DNA from: a bacterium
GTDB lineage: Bacteria > Zixibacteria > MSB-5A5 > GN15 > FEB-12
Length of the DNA stretch: 64,000 nt
Assembly: GCA_016708025.1 (NCBI GenBank)
Contig: JADJGQ010000003.1
Span: forward strand, 124,001-188,000
Direction: 5' to 3'
Each line of letters starts with the position of its first letter. Positions within the stretch are counted from its first letter, which is position 1. Both the position numbers and the translations under genes were made by a program. This document shows positions 33,345 to 42,814 of the stretch, piece by piece. The notes under the pieces are model-generated. The model worked only from the letters and a program-made list of their open reading frames with translations. It ran no database searches and had not been told where the DNA came from.

Positions 33345-35087
33345 ATGAAGAGTAATCGAAAACTAATTAAGGGTGTGCCGGCCTCCCCCGGGATCGCCAT
33401 CGGCCATGCCCGTGTGATCCTTGCCGATGATATTCGCATTCCCGAGATGATCATCCCTGCCGGTCGATGTCAGGCGGAGATCGACTCACTCGATAAAGCG
33501 GTCGCCGCCACCATGGCCGAAGTGCGGAAACTCCGCGATGCCGCCAGCAAAAAAGCATCCGGACCGATCGCCAAGATCTTCGATGCGCAGATGATGATCG
33601 CATCCGATTACGATTTTATCCAGCAGGTCAAAGAAGAGATCGTCGCAAAACGCCGGAGCGCCGGGTTTGTCTACAAGCAGTTGGTCGAGAAGATAACTCA
33701 CCCGTTGCGCCAGGCGAATGATCCGTACATGCGCCAGATGTCGATGGAGATCGATGCGGTCGCGCGGAAGATCCTCTCCAAATTAGGGACCGGCGCCAGC
33801 GATGAAGATATCGAATTTCCCGCCAACACCATTCTGGTTTCACAGGTCTTTACGCCAGGGCAGGTGCTGACATTCCGCGACCGCAAAGCTGCCGGATTCG
33901 CCGCCGCCGAAGGTGGGCGGACCTCACATATGGCACTGATCGCCCGGTCGTTGATGATCCCGATGGTGATTGTCGAGGATATTTCCGACCTGGTCCCGAA
34001 TGACGCACCGATTATCATCGACGGCTCCACCGGAATAGTGGTGATCAATCCGAACGAAGAGGATTTCGCCGAGGCGACGCGTTTACGGAAACGTCAGGGT
34101 CCGGCACTGATCACCCAGATCAAGAAGTTGGAGACGATCCCGCCGAAAACGGCGGATGGCCGCACGATGCATATCGCGGCAAATCTGGAATTGCCGGGAC
34201 CGATTGACGCGATTCTCGCCGAAAAGAAGATCTGTGTCGGGCTCTATCGCACGGAGTTCCTGTATCTTCGCGAAGGGGATTACCCGGACGAAGAGACGCA
34301 GTATCAGGTCTATGCGCAGATCGCAGAGACATTCGCACACTGCAAAGTGATCCTTCGGACCTACGATATCGGCTCGGACAAGATGAAGGAGGATGGCGAA
34401 TTCGGGCATGAGGACAATCCGGCGCTCGGGTGGCGCGGGATCCGTTCCATGCTGGAGATGCCGGACATCTTCAAGGCGCAGATCCGGGCGATGTTGCGAG
34501 CCTCGGCGCGCAAAAATCTCAAAGTGATGCTCCCGATGATCTCCGACCTGTCCGAATATGAACGGGCACGCAAGCTGATCCAGCAGGTAATGCTCGAATT
34601 AAAGCGGGCGCGGGTGCCGTTTGACCCCGAGATACCGGTTGGTATAATGGTGGAGGTTCCTTCAGCGGCGTTGACCGCCGACCTTCTGGCTCGCAAGGTA
34701 GATTTTATATCTATTGGTACCAACGACTTGACACAATATACGATGTCCGCTGACCGAGCCAACGCCCGGGTCGCCAACCTGTACAATTCGTACCACCCCT
34801 CTGTGCTGCAACTGATTAAAATGACGGTTGAGGCTTGTAAAAAGCACCGGAAACCAGTATCTATATGCGGCGAAATCGCGGGAGACCAATTGGCCTTGCC
34901 GCTTTTCATCGGTTTGGGTGTGGAGCAGCTCTCCATGAACCCGGCCAAGATATATGATTTGTGCCGGTTGGTCGGTAAGATCGACACTGCGGTGGCTCGC
35001 CACCTGGTGGAGTCGGTCATGAACTGTCCGTCCGCCGCCGCCGTCACACGTCGCCTGGAATCTTTCCGGGAAGCACTCGAAAAGTAG
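33345..35087 (+). CDS. ptsI: Phosphoenolpyruvate-protein phosphotransferase (enzyme I)
   Basis: 580 aa, the usual length. It starts with the KGVPASPGIAIGHA strand, followed by the HPr-binding helical region. The phosphohistidine segment GGRTSHMALIARSL lies near residue 195, and the C-terminal PEP-binding barrel carries LYRTEFLY, the MVEVPSAAL active-site loop and VSICGEIAGD. It moves phosphate from phosphoenolpyruvate to HPr, encoded upstream. The two genes are usually adjacent; here they are separated by the repeat block. Confidence 0.96.
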   Translation: MKSNRKLIKGVPASPGIAIGHARVILADDIRIPEMIIPAGRCQAEIDSLDKAVAATMAEVRKLRDAASKKASGPIAKIFDAQMMIASDYDFIQQVKEEIVAKRRSAGFVYKQLVEKITHPLRQANDPYMRQMSMEIDAVARKILSKLGTGASDEDIEFPANTILVSQVFTPGQVLTFRDRKAAGFAAAEGGRTSHMALIARSLMIPMVIVEDISDLVPNDAPIIIDGSTGIVVINPNEEDFAEATRLRKRQGPALITQIKKLETIPPKTADGRTMHIAANLELPGPIDAILAEKKICVGLYRTEFLYLREGDYPDEETQYQVYAQIAETFAHCKVILRTYDIGSDKMKEDGEFGHEDNPALGWRGIRSMLEMPDIFKAQIRAMLRASARKNLKVMLPMISDLSEYERARKLIQQVMLELKRARVPFDPEIPVGIMVEVPSAALTADLLARKVDFISIGTNDLTQYTMSADRANARVANLYNSYHPSVLQLIKMTVEACKKHRKPVSICGEIAGDQLALPLFIGLGVEQLSMNPAKIYDLCRLVGKIDTAVARHLVESVMNCPSAAAVTRRLESFREALEK

Positions 35088-35115
35088 TGAACGTTTAGCA
35101 TACAGGAAGAGCGAT

Positions 35116-36183
35116 TTGGCATTGCTTGATGATGTAGATACGATACGCTCGGTCGATCCGTCGAATATGTACAACCGGATATTCGACTTCCCCGAGCAGA
35201 TGGCCGATGCCCTGAAACTGGCGGATGGCTGGAATATCCGGGCGAATGATTTCGCCGGAATCCGAAATGTGGTGGTGATCGGTATGGGAGGCTCCGCGAT
35301 CGGCGGTGACCTGGTCCGCACGCTTCTGGCCGACCGCCTGGTGATCCCCTTCTTTGTGAACCGTCATTATAAGCTGCCGGAGTTCGTCGATGACGAAACC
35401 CTGGTGATCGCTTCTTCCTATAGTGGCAATACCGAAGAAACGCTCGAAGCGCTGGATGATGCGCTGAATCGCAAAGCCCAGATCGTGGCGATCACAACCG
35501 GCGGAATGCTGGAAGAAGTCGCCAAGATCAACGAGATCCCGTTGATGACGATCCCGGGCGGCATGCAGCCGCGGGCCGCGCTTGGTTTTTCGTTTGTGCC
35601 GGTCCTGATGCTGTTCGAGAAATTGGGAATGGTGAAGGGGTTGTCGAAAGAGATCGCCGGGGCGATCCGCCTGATGCAGACCTTCCGCGAACGGTATATC
35701 GAAGATTCTCCGACCGAAACCAATATGGCGAAAAATATCGCCGAACATCTGCTCGCCAAGATGGCGATCGTCTACACCGGTCCGACCCTGATGGATGTGG
35801 TGGGGATCCGCTGGAAAGGTCAGTTCTGCGAAAACGGCAAAAACATGACTTTCCATAACGTTTTCCCGGAATTCAACCATAACGAATTGGTAGCCTGGTC
35901 CGACCCGATCGGCCCGCATACCGAAAATCTGCAAGTCCTGCTTATTCGCGACCAGGGAGATCATCCCAAGGTGCAGAAGCGGATGGATATCGTGAAGGGG
36001 TTGATCGAAAAGCAGGGCGTGGATGTACTGGAAATTCGCTCGATCGGCGATACTCCTCTGGAGCGGATGTTCAGTATGATCCAGTTGGGTGACTTTGCCT
36101 CTTACTATCTGGCGGTGGTGAACGATACCGACCCGACGCCGGTAGAAGCGATCGAGAGCCTGAAGAAGGCGTTGAGCAAGTAA
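35116..36183 (+). CDS. Bifunctional phosphoglucose/phosphomannose isomerase
   Basis: 355 aa from a TTG at 35116, supported by AGGAAGAG upstream and by the homologous N-terminus. Two SIS domains are present: VVVIGMGGSAIGGDLVRTLL near residue 54 with SSYSGNTEETL, and the second domain with the FPEFNHNELVAW segment. This is the pattern of the crenarchaeal/bacterial PGI/PMI family, which interconverts fructose-6-phosphate with glucose- or mannose-6-phosphate. It would feed the mannose-nucleotide enzyme encoded at 52.8 kb. It lies 28 bases after ptsI. Confidence 0.92.
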   Translation: MALLDDVDTIRSVDPSNMYNRIFDFPEQMADALKLADGWNIRANDFAGIRNVVVIGMGGSAIGGDLVRTLLADRLVIPFFVNRHYKLPEFVDDETLVIASSYSGNTEETLEALDDALNRKAQIVAITTGGMLEEVAKINEIPLMTIPGGMQPRAALGFSFVPVLMLFEKLGMVKGLSKEIAGAIRLMQTFRERYIEDSPTETNMAKNIAEHLLAKMAIVYTGPTLMDVVGIRWKGQFCENGKNMTFHNVFPEFNHNELVAWSDPIGPHTENLQVLLIRDQGDHPKVQKRMDIVKGLIEKQGVDVLEIRSIGDTPLERMFSMIQLGDFASYYLAVVNDTDPTPVEAIESLKKALSK

Positions 36184-36251
36184 CGTCGAGCCTGCATGCC
36201 AGGTCGACGTTGAGATTTCCAGCACAAATGAGACCCGGTAACCAACCGGGT
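36182..36251. repeat. Two hairpins in tandem after the isomerase gene
   Basis: First hairpin: AACGTCGA and TCGACGTT arms plus inner CCTG/CAGG pairs, 36182-36211, starting within the isomerase stop codon. Second: ACCCGGT and ACCGGGT around a 5-base loop, 36233-36251. Neither has a T run, so they may be mRNA-stabilising or Rho-related structures instead of intrinsic terminators. Confidence 0.6.
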
Positions 36252-36377
36252 CAGTTGCAAACAGCGGTCTCGGGGCTGTTGATTCCTCAAATCTGAGTGA
36301 ACAGAAATAATGGTTGATGAGTCTATAGGAAGGTACACCAATTTGCATTTGACCTGCAGACATACGGAGTTCGAAGA

Positions 36378-37250
36378 GTGACCTTTCGACCGCTGATTCG
36401 GATCATCTTTATACTTTTCTCCCTTTCATTGACGGCTACTGCGGTATTGGCCCAGGAAGAAGCTGCGTCAGGTTCATCCTTCCGGACCGAGCGGATCAAT
36501 GCGCTGGTCGTGGTACTGATATTCTCTGTCATCATCTTGCTCTACACGCGTTGGGCGAAGGCCGGCAAGCCGCTCTTTATCCGGAAGATCGCCGGACTGG
36601 ATGCGGTAGAAGAGGCGGTCGGTCGCGCGACTGAGATGGGGAAACCGGTGTTATTCATTCCGGGGCTGCAGGAGTTGGATGAGATTGAAACGATTGCCGG
36701 AGTCTCGATTTTGGGGCGTGTGGCTGCGGTTACCGCACAGTATGAGACGCCGCTAATCGTGCCGGTCAGATACCCGTTGGTGCTGGCGGCCGGCCAGGAA
36801 GTAGTCGAGCAAGCGTACATTCAGGCGGGACGCCAGGAAGCATACAACAAAGATACCGTTCGATATGTCGCCGGTGATCAGATGGCGTTTGCCGCGACGG
36901 TCAACGGGATGATGATGCGCGATAGACCGGCTGCAAATATCTTCATGGGAGCATTTTTCGCCGAATCGCTGCTTCTGGCGGAGACCGGCAATGCCGCCGG
37001 GTCGATCCAGATCGCCGGGACGGCGCAGCCGGAGCAGATCCCGTTCTTTATTGCCGCCTGCGACTATACGTTGATGGGCGAAGAGCTGTATGCAGCCTCG
37101 GCCTACCTGTCGCACGAGCCGATCCTGCTGGGCGGTCTCAAAGGCCAGGACCTGATGAAAGTGCTGATCATCGCCGCGATTATTATCGGCGTCGCAATGG
37201 TCTTTTTCGATCAGGCCGACAAAGTCCTTCCGTTGTTTGAAGTGAAATGA
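36378..37250 (+). CDS. DUF6754-like membrane protein
   Basis: 290 aa from a GTG at 36378. A signal-like hydrophobic N-terminus (ending VLAQEE) is followed by a membrane helix at about 42-58. The soluble middle (AGLDAVEEAVGRATEMGKP, TAQYETPLIVPV, NIFMGAFFAESLLLAETG) matches the pattern of DUF6754. A last helix lies at about 258-276. It is first of four genes overlapping or abutting one another, all encoding membrane proteins. The role of the set is unknown. Confidence 0.8.
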   Translation: MTFRPLIRIIFILFSLSLTATAVLAQEEAASGSSFRTERINALVVVLIFSVIILLYTRWAKAGKPLFIRKIAGLDAVEEAVGRATEMGKPVLFIPGLQELDEIETIAGVSILGRVAAVTAQYETPLIVPVRYPLVLAAGQEVVEQAYIQAGRQEAYNKDTVRYVAGDQMAFAATVNGMMMRDRPAANIFMGAFFAESLLLAETGNAAGSIQIAGTAQPEQIPFFIAACDYTLMGEELYAASAYLSHEPILLGGLKGQDLMKVLIIAAIIIGVAMVFFDQADKVLPLFEVK

Positions 37251-37924
37251 AGACAATAGTCCCTATCCTTATAGCGTTTGTGGCCGGCATGATCATGCTG
37301 GTCGCGTTCTTCTTCGATACCGAGCATACCCTGATCGGCAGAGCCTCGGAAGATCTGCTGATCTGGAGTTCGATCATCGGCGGGTTCACTTTCCTGCTGG
37401 GTGCGATCTCCATCACACGACTGAATCTGCAAAGTGTGATGCGACGTAAGGCCGGATGGGGATACAACCTGGTCACGGTGATCGGTGTCTTCACGATGCT
37501 GGTGCCGGCATTGATCCCGTCGAGTTGGTTGCCAGCCGGTTTGGTGGGATTGAATGGACGCGGGGCAGGCTCAATTTACGATTTCCAGTTCATTTACATC
37601 TTCACGCCGATGAGCCAGACGATGTTTGCGGTGCTGGCATTTTATATCGCATCGGCTGCTTATCGCGCTTTCCGCGCTCGCAGTACCGAGGCAACTTTGC
37701 TCTTGCTGACCGCCTCGCTGGTTATGCTCTGGCGCGTGCCGATGGGAGAAGCATTGCTGCGACAGGTCTCGGATTCACTCCCTGAAGCGATCAATACCTA
37801 TGTCATGGGTGGTGTCAGCATGGCGGTGCAGCGCGGGATCATCATTGGCGCGGCATTAGGCGCGGCCTCCATGTCGCTCCGTATTCTGCTCGGGATCGAG
37901 CGGACTTACCTGGGGAAAGGATAA
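37247..37924 (+). CDS. Hypothetical membrane protein in DUF6754 operon
   Basis: 225 aa with about six hydrophobic helices and short loops, starting in ATGA overlap with the DUF6754 gene. The segment LNGRGAGSIYDFQFIYIFTP between helices 3 and 4 probably lies outside the membrane. No transporter or enzyme motif is seen. Translational coupling implies that it works with its neighbours, perhaps as a subunit of one membrane complex. Confidence 0.75.
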   Translation: MKTIVPILIAFVAGMIMLVAFFFDTEHTLIGRASEDLLIWSSIIGGFTFLLGAISITRLNLQSVMRRKAGWGYNLVTVIGVFTMLVPALIPSSWLPAGLVGLNGRGAGSIYDFQFIYIFTPMSQTMFAVLAFYIASAAYRAFRARSTEATLLLLTASLVMLWRVPMGEALLRQVSDSLPEAINTYVMGGVSMAVQRGIIIGAALGAASMSLRILLGIERTYLGKG

Positions 37925-37927
37925 GCG

Positions 37928-38764
37928 TTGAGTTTCTGGCAGCGCATCACCCTTATCCCCCGTCAATGGGTCTACTCGCTTGTCTGGCTGGCGGTGATCA
38001 TCCCGCTGATCTTCCCGGTATCGTTCAAGATCAGCACCACGCCTGAAGCACAAAAGTTATACGACACGGTTGAAGCGATCCCGGACTCATCGGTCGTGAT
38101 GCTGACATTTGATCTCTGGCCGAATGCGCTGGCCGAGACGGAGCCGATGACCCGTACGGCACTGCATCATCTCTTCCGCAAAAACTGCAAGATCGTCACC
38201 GTAACGACGATTCCGTTAGGGGGACCATCGCTGGCCGAGCGCGTAACGCGCGAAATGGCGACCCAATACGGCAAAGTGTACGGCACGGATTTCGTGAATC
38301 TGGGATATCGCGCCAACTACGTTTCGGTGCTCAAAGGGATGGGAAGCTCGATCGAAATGATCTACCCGACCGACAACTCGGGGACCATCCTGTCTGAACT
38401 TCCGCTGATGCAAAAGGTGAAAAGCTACGACGATATCGCGATGATCTTTGTTGTCGCCGACAACGGGATCATTGATACATGGGTCTCGATCGTGAATGCT
38501 CAATACGGCAAGACGATCGTTGCCGGAGTGACCTCGGTGATGGCGCCCAAGCTATATTCGTATTATGGGACCGGTCAGCTTTCCGGTCTGCTCGGCGGAA
38601 TGAAGGGGGCGGCCGAGTATGAGCAGTTGGTGGGCAAGCCTTCGCTGGCGGTGATTGGGATGGGGATCCAGTCTTTGGTTCACTTTCTTCTGATCGCGAT
38701 GATCATCTTTGGCAATCTGGGGTATTTCATGATGCGCCGTGCGAAGAAAGGTGAGGGCGCATGA
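37928..38764 (+). CDS. Hypothetical membrane-anchored protein in DUF6754 operon
   Basis: 278 aa from a TTG at 37928 (GGAAAGGA upstream). One N-terminal and one C-terminal helix bracket a soluble domain of about 190 residues with alternating strands and helices (VVMLTFDLWPNALAETEPM, GMGSSIEMIYPTDNSG, IVAGVTSVMAPKLYSYYGTG). It looks like an extracytoplasmic alpha/beta domain held at the membrane. No family is recognised. It abuts the gene before it and overlaps the one after it. Confidence 0.75.
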   Translation: MSFWQRITLIPRQWVYSLVWLAVIIPLIFPVSFKISTTPEAQKLYDTVEAIPDSSVVMLTFDLWPNALAETEPMTRTALHHLFRKNCKIVTVTTIPLGGPSLAERVTREMATQYGKVYGTDFVNLGYRANYVSVLKGMGSSIEMIYPTDNSGTILSELPLMQKVKSYDDIAMIFVVADNGIIDTWVSIVNAQYGKTIVAGVTSVMAPKLYSYYGTGQLSGLLGGMKGAAEYEQLVGKPSLAVIGMGIQSLVHFLLIAMIIFGNLGYFMMRRAKKGEGA

Positions 38765-39396
38765 GTTTCATGGAAGCATTCCAGATATGGCTCATGGCGT
38801 TTTTCACGCTGGCGATCTTTTCGTTTCTGTATCGGGATAACCCGGTCTACCGGTTCGCAGAGCATCTGTTTGCCGGACTATCGGCTGGCTATTATGTCGC
38901 ACTATACATGGATACCATTTTGTATCAGCAGCTCTGGATCCCGATGTCGACCTCGGGCGAGTGGTGGCTGATCTTCCCAGGGTTCCTCGGTATCCTGATG
39001 TTCACTCGTTTGATGCCGAAATTTTCGTGGCTGGCGCGGTTTGGCCTGGCGTTCGTTATGGGAACCACTGCCGGCATAGCGATCATGGCAGAGCTGCACG
39101 GCAAAGTGCTATATGCGATCAGGGGGACGATTGCGGACCAGGTGAGCGGTGGGCAGGTGAACTATGTGCTGGCGGCGATCGTAGTGATCGGCGTTACCAC
39201 CACCCTCCTCTATTTCTATTTCTCGAAGGAACATCGTGGTGTGTTGGGCGGGGCGGCTCGGGTTGGGATCTGGTTTATCATGATCTCATTCGGGGCGAGC
39301 TTTGGCTACACGGTGATGGGGCGTGTATCGCTGCTGATCGGGCGGGTTTACTTCCTGTATAGCGACTGGATTGGTTCACTTTCAAAGATTTTCTAG
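38761..39396 (+). CDS. Hypothetical membrane protein, last gene of DUF6754 operon
   Basis: 211 aa with about six hydrophobic helices; starts in ATGA overlap with the preceding gene and has AGGTGAGG upstream. Motif-like features are limited to RDNPVYRFAEHLFAGLSAGYY after helix 1. The four-gene set ends here; a separate lipoprotein gene follows after 70 bases. Confidence 0.75.
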   Translation: MSFMEAFQIWLMAFFTLAIFSFLYRDNPVYRFAEHLFAGLSAGYYVALYMDTILYQQLWIPMSTSGEWWLIFPGFLGILMFTRLMPKFSWLARFGLAFVMGTTAGIAIMAELHGKVLYAIRGTIADQVSGGQVNYVLAAIVVIGVTTTLLYFYFSKEHRGVLGGAARVGIWFIMISFGASFGYTVMGRVSLLIGRVYFLYSDWIGSLSKIF

Positions 39397-39416
39397 GCGG
39401 ACCGCCCGGTTCGCGG

Positions 39417-39422
39417 TATAAT
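39417..39422 (+). promoter_or_regulatory. Possible -10 element upstream of the lipoprotein gene
   Basis: A perfect TATAAT 45 bases before the start at 39467, in the gap after the DUF6754 operon. No convincing -35 lies 16-18 bases upstream, so it is only a candidate. Confidence 0.3.
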
Positions 39423-39466
39423 TATCGCTGGCCCTAACCAACACAACTCTATATGTTACGGCAACT

Positions 39467-40540
39467 ATGCGGATGACCAAACTCCTCATACTCATCGCGT
39501 CGCTTATGCTCCTGGCCGGTTGCGGGCAGGATCCTACCAAAGCGGTCTACAATACCAAAGCAAATCCGGAAGGATACCCGGCGCGGGCCTGCCTGATGCT
39601 TGATCAGTTGGAGTCCGGCCAACTTGCTACATACGACGAGATCACGACCAATTTCGGCGAGCTATACACCTCATTCCCGGAACTGTTGGACAATCCACAG
39701 TGGCAGCAGTTGATCGAAAGACTCGGGGTCAAATTCCGCTACCGGGCCGACCAACTGGTCGACTCTGGTGTTGTCAGGTATCGTGAGGCAGGGAAACTCT
39801 ATATTCTGGCGGCATTCGCCCGTCCGCTCGATGAACGACTGCAGTATCGAAATGCCATGTTTTCGACCTGGGAAAAGGCGATTACTGATTCGATCGTTTC
39901 ACCCGGTTTCGATCCGACTGCCGTTCCGGTTTCTGTAACTGACCAGCTCCGCATCCTCCGCTATTTCCTGCTGGATGATTCCATTCATCAAGATTTCGCG
40001 CAGGAGTTTCTGGTTCCACGGATATTGGACCGTCGGGCCGCTGAGGCGGCCATGAAGGTGGTCGGTCCGCAGCAGCTACCATTGATCGACAAATGTTTCC
40101 TGGCAACCCTTGGGTTCAAGTTTCGCGGACCGGGGCAGCCGATGGCCAGTTTTGCCGAACCGCCAATCGACCTGATGGCGAGCCAGCTCAGCCGCCAGCC
40201 AAATGGCTGGTATCATGCAGAGTTCTATTTCATACCACGGGAAAACCTGACGGCTGAATATACGGTCGCCTTGCGGATCGCGGTCCCTGATACAACCGCC
40301 CCGGTTTCGCCGGGGAGATTTCGGCAATTGTCGTTAGATTTCCGTCCCACCATTTCGAGCAAGAACTGGAAACCGGGCGAATTGGCGCCAGCCTATCGGC
40401 GATTCGCATTCCCGGAATCACCCAGCCAGGTGGCGATCGGTATCTATGAAAAATCCGCCGACAGCGCCCACTTTGTCCCGATGCGGGACACCGGCGAACC
40501 GATCTATATCCTGCCAGGTTCGGTCATCTCGAGTCGTTAA
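39467..40540 (+). CDS. Hypothetical lipoprotein
   Basis: 357 aa. The N-terminus carries a lipoprotein signal with lipobox LAGC (Cys about residue 19; an ATG at 39473 would shorten it by two). The mature part is mostly helical up to residue 230, with regular spacing that recalls helical repeat proteins, then a beta-rich C-terminal domain ending GEPIYILPGSVISSR. No family is recognised. It lies between the DUF6754 operon and the nucleotidyltransferase gene and may be independent of both. Confidence 0.75.
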   Translation: MRMTKLLILIASLMLLAGCGQDPTKAVYNTKANPEGYPARACLMLDQLESGQLATYDEITTNFGELYTSFPELLDNPQWQQLIERLGVKFRYRADQLVDSGVVRYREAGKLYILAAFARPLDERLQYRNAMFSTWEKAITDSIVSPGFDPTAVPVSVTDQLRILRYFLLDDSIHQDFAQEFLVPRILDRRAAEAAMKVVGPQQLPLIDKCFLATLGFKFRGPGQPMASFAEPPIDLMASQLSRQPNGWYHAEFYFIPRENLTAEYTVALRIAVPDTTAPVSPGRFRQLSLDFRPTISSKNWKPGELAPAYRRFAFPESPSQVAIGIYEKSADSAHFVPMRDTGEPIYILPGSVISSR

Positions 40541-40634
40541 AGCTGGTTGACCCAGTCGGCGGCCACGCCACTTTGCGCTTTACTTGCCGTTACCCATACC
40601 CTACTTTGGCCTCAGATTTCAGGGAGATTGATAG

Positions 40635-41609
40635 ATGAAAGTTATTGTCCCGGTAGCAGGAGTCGGTAGCAGATTACGTCCGCACACGCACTCCACCCCA
40701 AAGGTTTTGCTGCCGGTTGCCGGACGGCCGATCCTCGACCATGTCCTGGAACCGATCGCACGCTTGCAACCTGAAGAGGTTGCTTTTGTCGTTGGTTACC
40801 TGGGAGCCGAGATCGAAGCATATATCCAGGCGAATTACTCATTCAAAGCCCGCTTTGTCTGGCAGGAACGCTTGCTTGGTCTCGGACATGCCATTAATCT
40901 GGCGGTCCAGCAACTCGCCGATGGCCCTATGTTGGTGGTCCTGGGAGATACGATCGTCGAAACCGACCTAAAGAAGTTCATCGCCGCCGGTGACTATGTG
41001 CTGGGTCTGAGGCAGGTGGCCGACCCGCATCGGTTCGGGATCGCCGAGGTTGCTAACGGCGTGGTCAGCCATCTCGAAGAAAAACCGGAACATCCCAATA
41101 CTAATCTCGCGGTGATAGGGCTGTACTATTTCCACGAATCACAGACCCTGCGCAAAGCCCTGAAGGAGAACTCGGATTCCGGCCTGACCACGCAAGGGGA
41201 AGTGCAATTCACCGATGCCCTAGAGCGGATGATCAAAGGCGGTACGAAGTTTCTCCCCTATGAGGTCACCGGCTGGTACGACTGCGGCAAAAAGGAAACG
41301 GTCCTTGAGACCAACCAGCATTTCCTGAAGTCGATGCACAACACGGTCAGTCGAGATGGATGTGCGATCATCCCGCCGGTCTTTATCGCCGACTCGGCCA
41401 GGGTGACAGCCTCGGTGATCGGGCCGTACGTTGCGATCTCGGATGATGCGGTGGTGGAAAATTCGGTGATCAAAAATACGATCATCGGCCCGAAAGCGAT
41501 TGTGCGCAACCTGATCCTGCATGATTCGCTGGTGGGGAGCAATGCGACGCTGAATGGCGTCAGTTCGGTCGTCAATGTAGGTGATTCGTCGGAAACGGCC
41601 TTCACCTGA
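40635..41609 (+). CDS. Sugar-phosphate nucleotidyltransferase
   Basis: 324 aa. The N-terminal signature VPVAGVGSRLRPHTHSTPKVLLPV is the nucleotide-binding loop of the family, with VLGDTIVETD for metal and substrate binding and a DCGKKETVLETN segment later. A short left-handed beta-helix follows at about residues 245-315 (VIGPYVAISDDAVVENSVI). It activates a sugar-1-phosphate with a nucleotide; glucose-1-phosphate with dTTP or UTP is most likely by resemblance. The start has AGGGAGA upstream. metK follows after 38 bases. Confidence 0.88.
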   Translation: MKVIVPVAGVGSRLRPHTHSTPKVLLPVAGRPILDHVLEPIARLQPEEVAFVVGYLGAEIEAYIQANYSFKARFVWQERLLGLGHAINLAVQQLADGPMLVVLGDTIVETDLKKFIAAGDYVLGLRQVADPHRFGIAEVANGVVSHLEEKPEHPNTNLAVIGLYYFHESQTLRKALKENSDSGLTTQGEVQFTDALERMIKGGTKFLPYEVTGWYDCGKKETVLETNQHFLKSMHNTVSRDGCAIIPPVFIADSARVTASVIGPYVAISDDAVVENSVIKNTIIGPKAIVRNLILHDSLVGSNATLNGVSSVVNVGDSSETAFT

Positions 41610-41647
41610 GCAGTGAGTATACGAAGCACCATAAGGAGTATGTAATC

Positions 41648-42811
41648 ATGGCAGGAGGAAATTTCCTCTTCACGTCTGAGTCGGTCACGGAAGGACATCC
41701 CGACAAACTAGCCGACCAGATCTCGGATGGCGTCCTGGATGAGGTCCTTCGATCCGACACCAAAGGGCGCGTCGCCTGTGAGACCTTTGTCTCAGTCGGA
41801 TTGGTCATTGTCGGCGGCGAAATAACCACCAAGACGTATATCGATATTCATCGCCTGGTGCGCGAAGTGGTACGTGAGATCGGCTACACCGAGCCATCCC
41901 ACGGATTCACGTACAATACCTGCGCCATTCTCAATGCGATCGGCTCGCAGTCTCCCGATATCGCCCAGGGTGTTGATACCGGCGGCGCCGGCGATCAGGG
42001 TCTGATGGCGGGATATGCCTGCCACGAAACGAAAGAACTGATGCCGATGCCGATCATGCTGGCACATAAGCTGACCAAGCGTTTGGCGGATGTCCGTAAA
42101 AAGAAGGTTCTCCCCTATCTGGGTCCCGATGGCAAATCGCAGGTGACGATCGAGTATGTCGATGGCAAACCTGCCCGCGTCGACACCGTCGTGATCTCTT
42201 CGCAGCATGATGTTTCCATTCTGGACAAGAGTGGCAAAAAGATCACCAAGAAGGCGGTGGATGAGATGATCGAAAAGGTCGTCCTGCCGGTGATCCCGAA
42301 AAACATGCTCGATAACAAAACCAAGTACTATGTCAACCCGACCGGCAAGTTCGTGATCGGCGGTCCGCAGTCGGATACCGGCATGACCGGCCGTAAGATC
42401 ATTGTGGATACCTACGGCGGCATGGCGGCGCATGGCGGCGGCGCATTCTCCGGCAAAGACCCGACAAAGGTCGACCGTTCGGCATGTTACATGGCGCGGT
42501 ATATCGCGAAAAACATTGTCGCGTCAGGTTTGGCCGACAAGTGCAATATTCAGCTCGCGTACGCTATCGGCGTGGCGCAGCCGGTTTCACTGATGATCTT
42601 CACTGATGGTACCGCCAAAGTACCGGAGAAACGATTGGTGCAACTGGTGCGGAAGCATTTTGATCTGACGCCGCGCGGCATTATCGAATCGCTCGACCTG
42701 CTTCGACCGATCTACCGCAAAACCGCGGCCTACGGGCATTTTGGCCGCGATGAAAAAGAGTTCACCTGGGAGCGCACCGATGTCGCTAAAACCCTCGCCA
42801 AGGATGCCTAA
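41648..42811 (+). CDS. metK: S-adenosylmethionine synthetase
   Basis: 387 aa, standard length. FTSESVTEGHPDKLADQISD at the N-terminus holds the ATP-binding His and the metal Asp; GAGDQGLMAGYAC and GGGAFSGKDPTKVDRS are the two family signatures. It makes S-adenosylmethionine from methionine and ATP. It precedes ahcY by 3 bases, giving a compact SAM-cycle pair that would support the radical SAM enzymes and methyltransferases here. An AAGGAG site precedes the start. Confidence 0.98.
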   Translation: MAGGNFLFTSESVTEGHPDKLADQISDGVLDEVLRSDTKGRVACETFVSVGLVIVGGEITTKTYIDIHRLVREVVREIGYTEPSHGFTYNTCAILNAIGSQSPDIAQGVDTGGAGDQGLMAGYACHETKELMPMPIMLAHKLTKRLADVRKKKVLPYLGPDGKSQVTIEYVDGKPARVDTVVISSQHDVSILDKSGKKITKKAVDEMIEKVVLPVIPKNMLDNKTKYYVNPTGKFVIGGPQSDTGMTGRKIIVDTYGGMAAHGGGAFSGKDPTKVDRSACYMARYIAKNIVASGLADKCNIQLAYAIGVAQPVSLMIFTDGTAKVPEKRLVQLVRKHFDLTPRGIIESLDLLRPIYRKTAAYGHFGRDEKEFTWERTDVAKTLAKDA

Positions 42812-42814
42812 GCC

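Noticed and set aside
41610..41647. SAM or SAH riboswitch before metK-ahcY
   Set aside because: Only 38 bases separate metK from the preceding gene, too short for a known aptamer.
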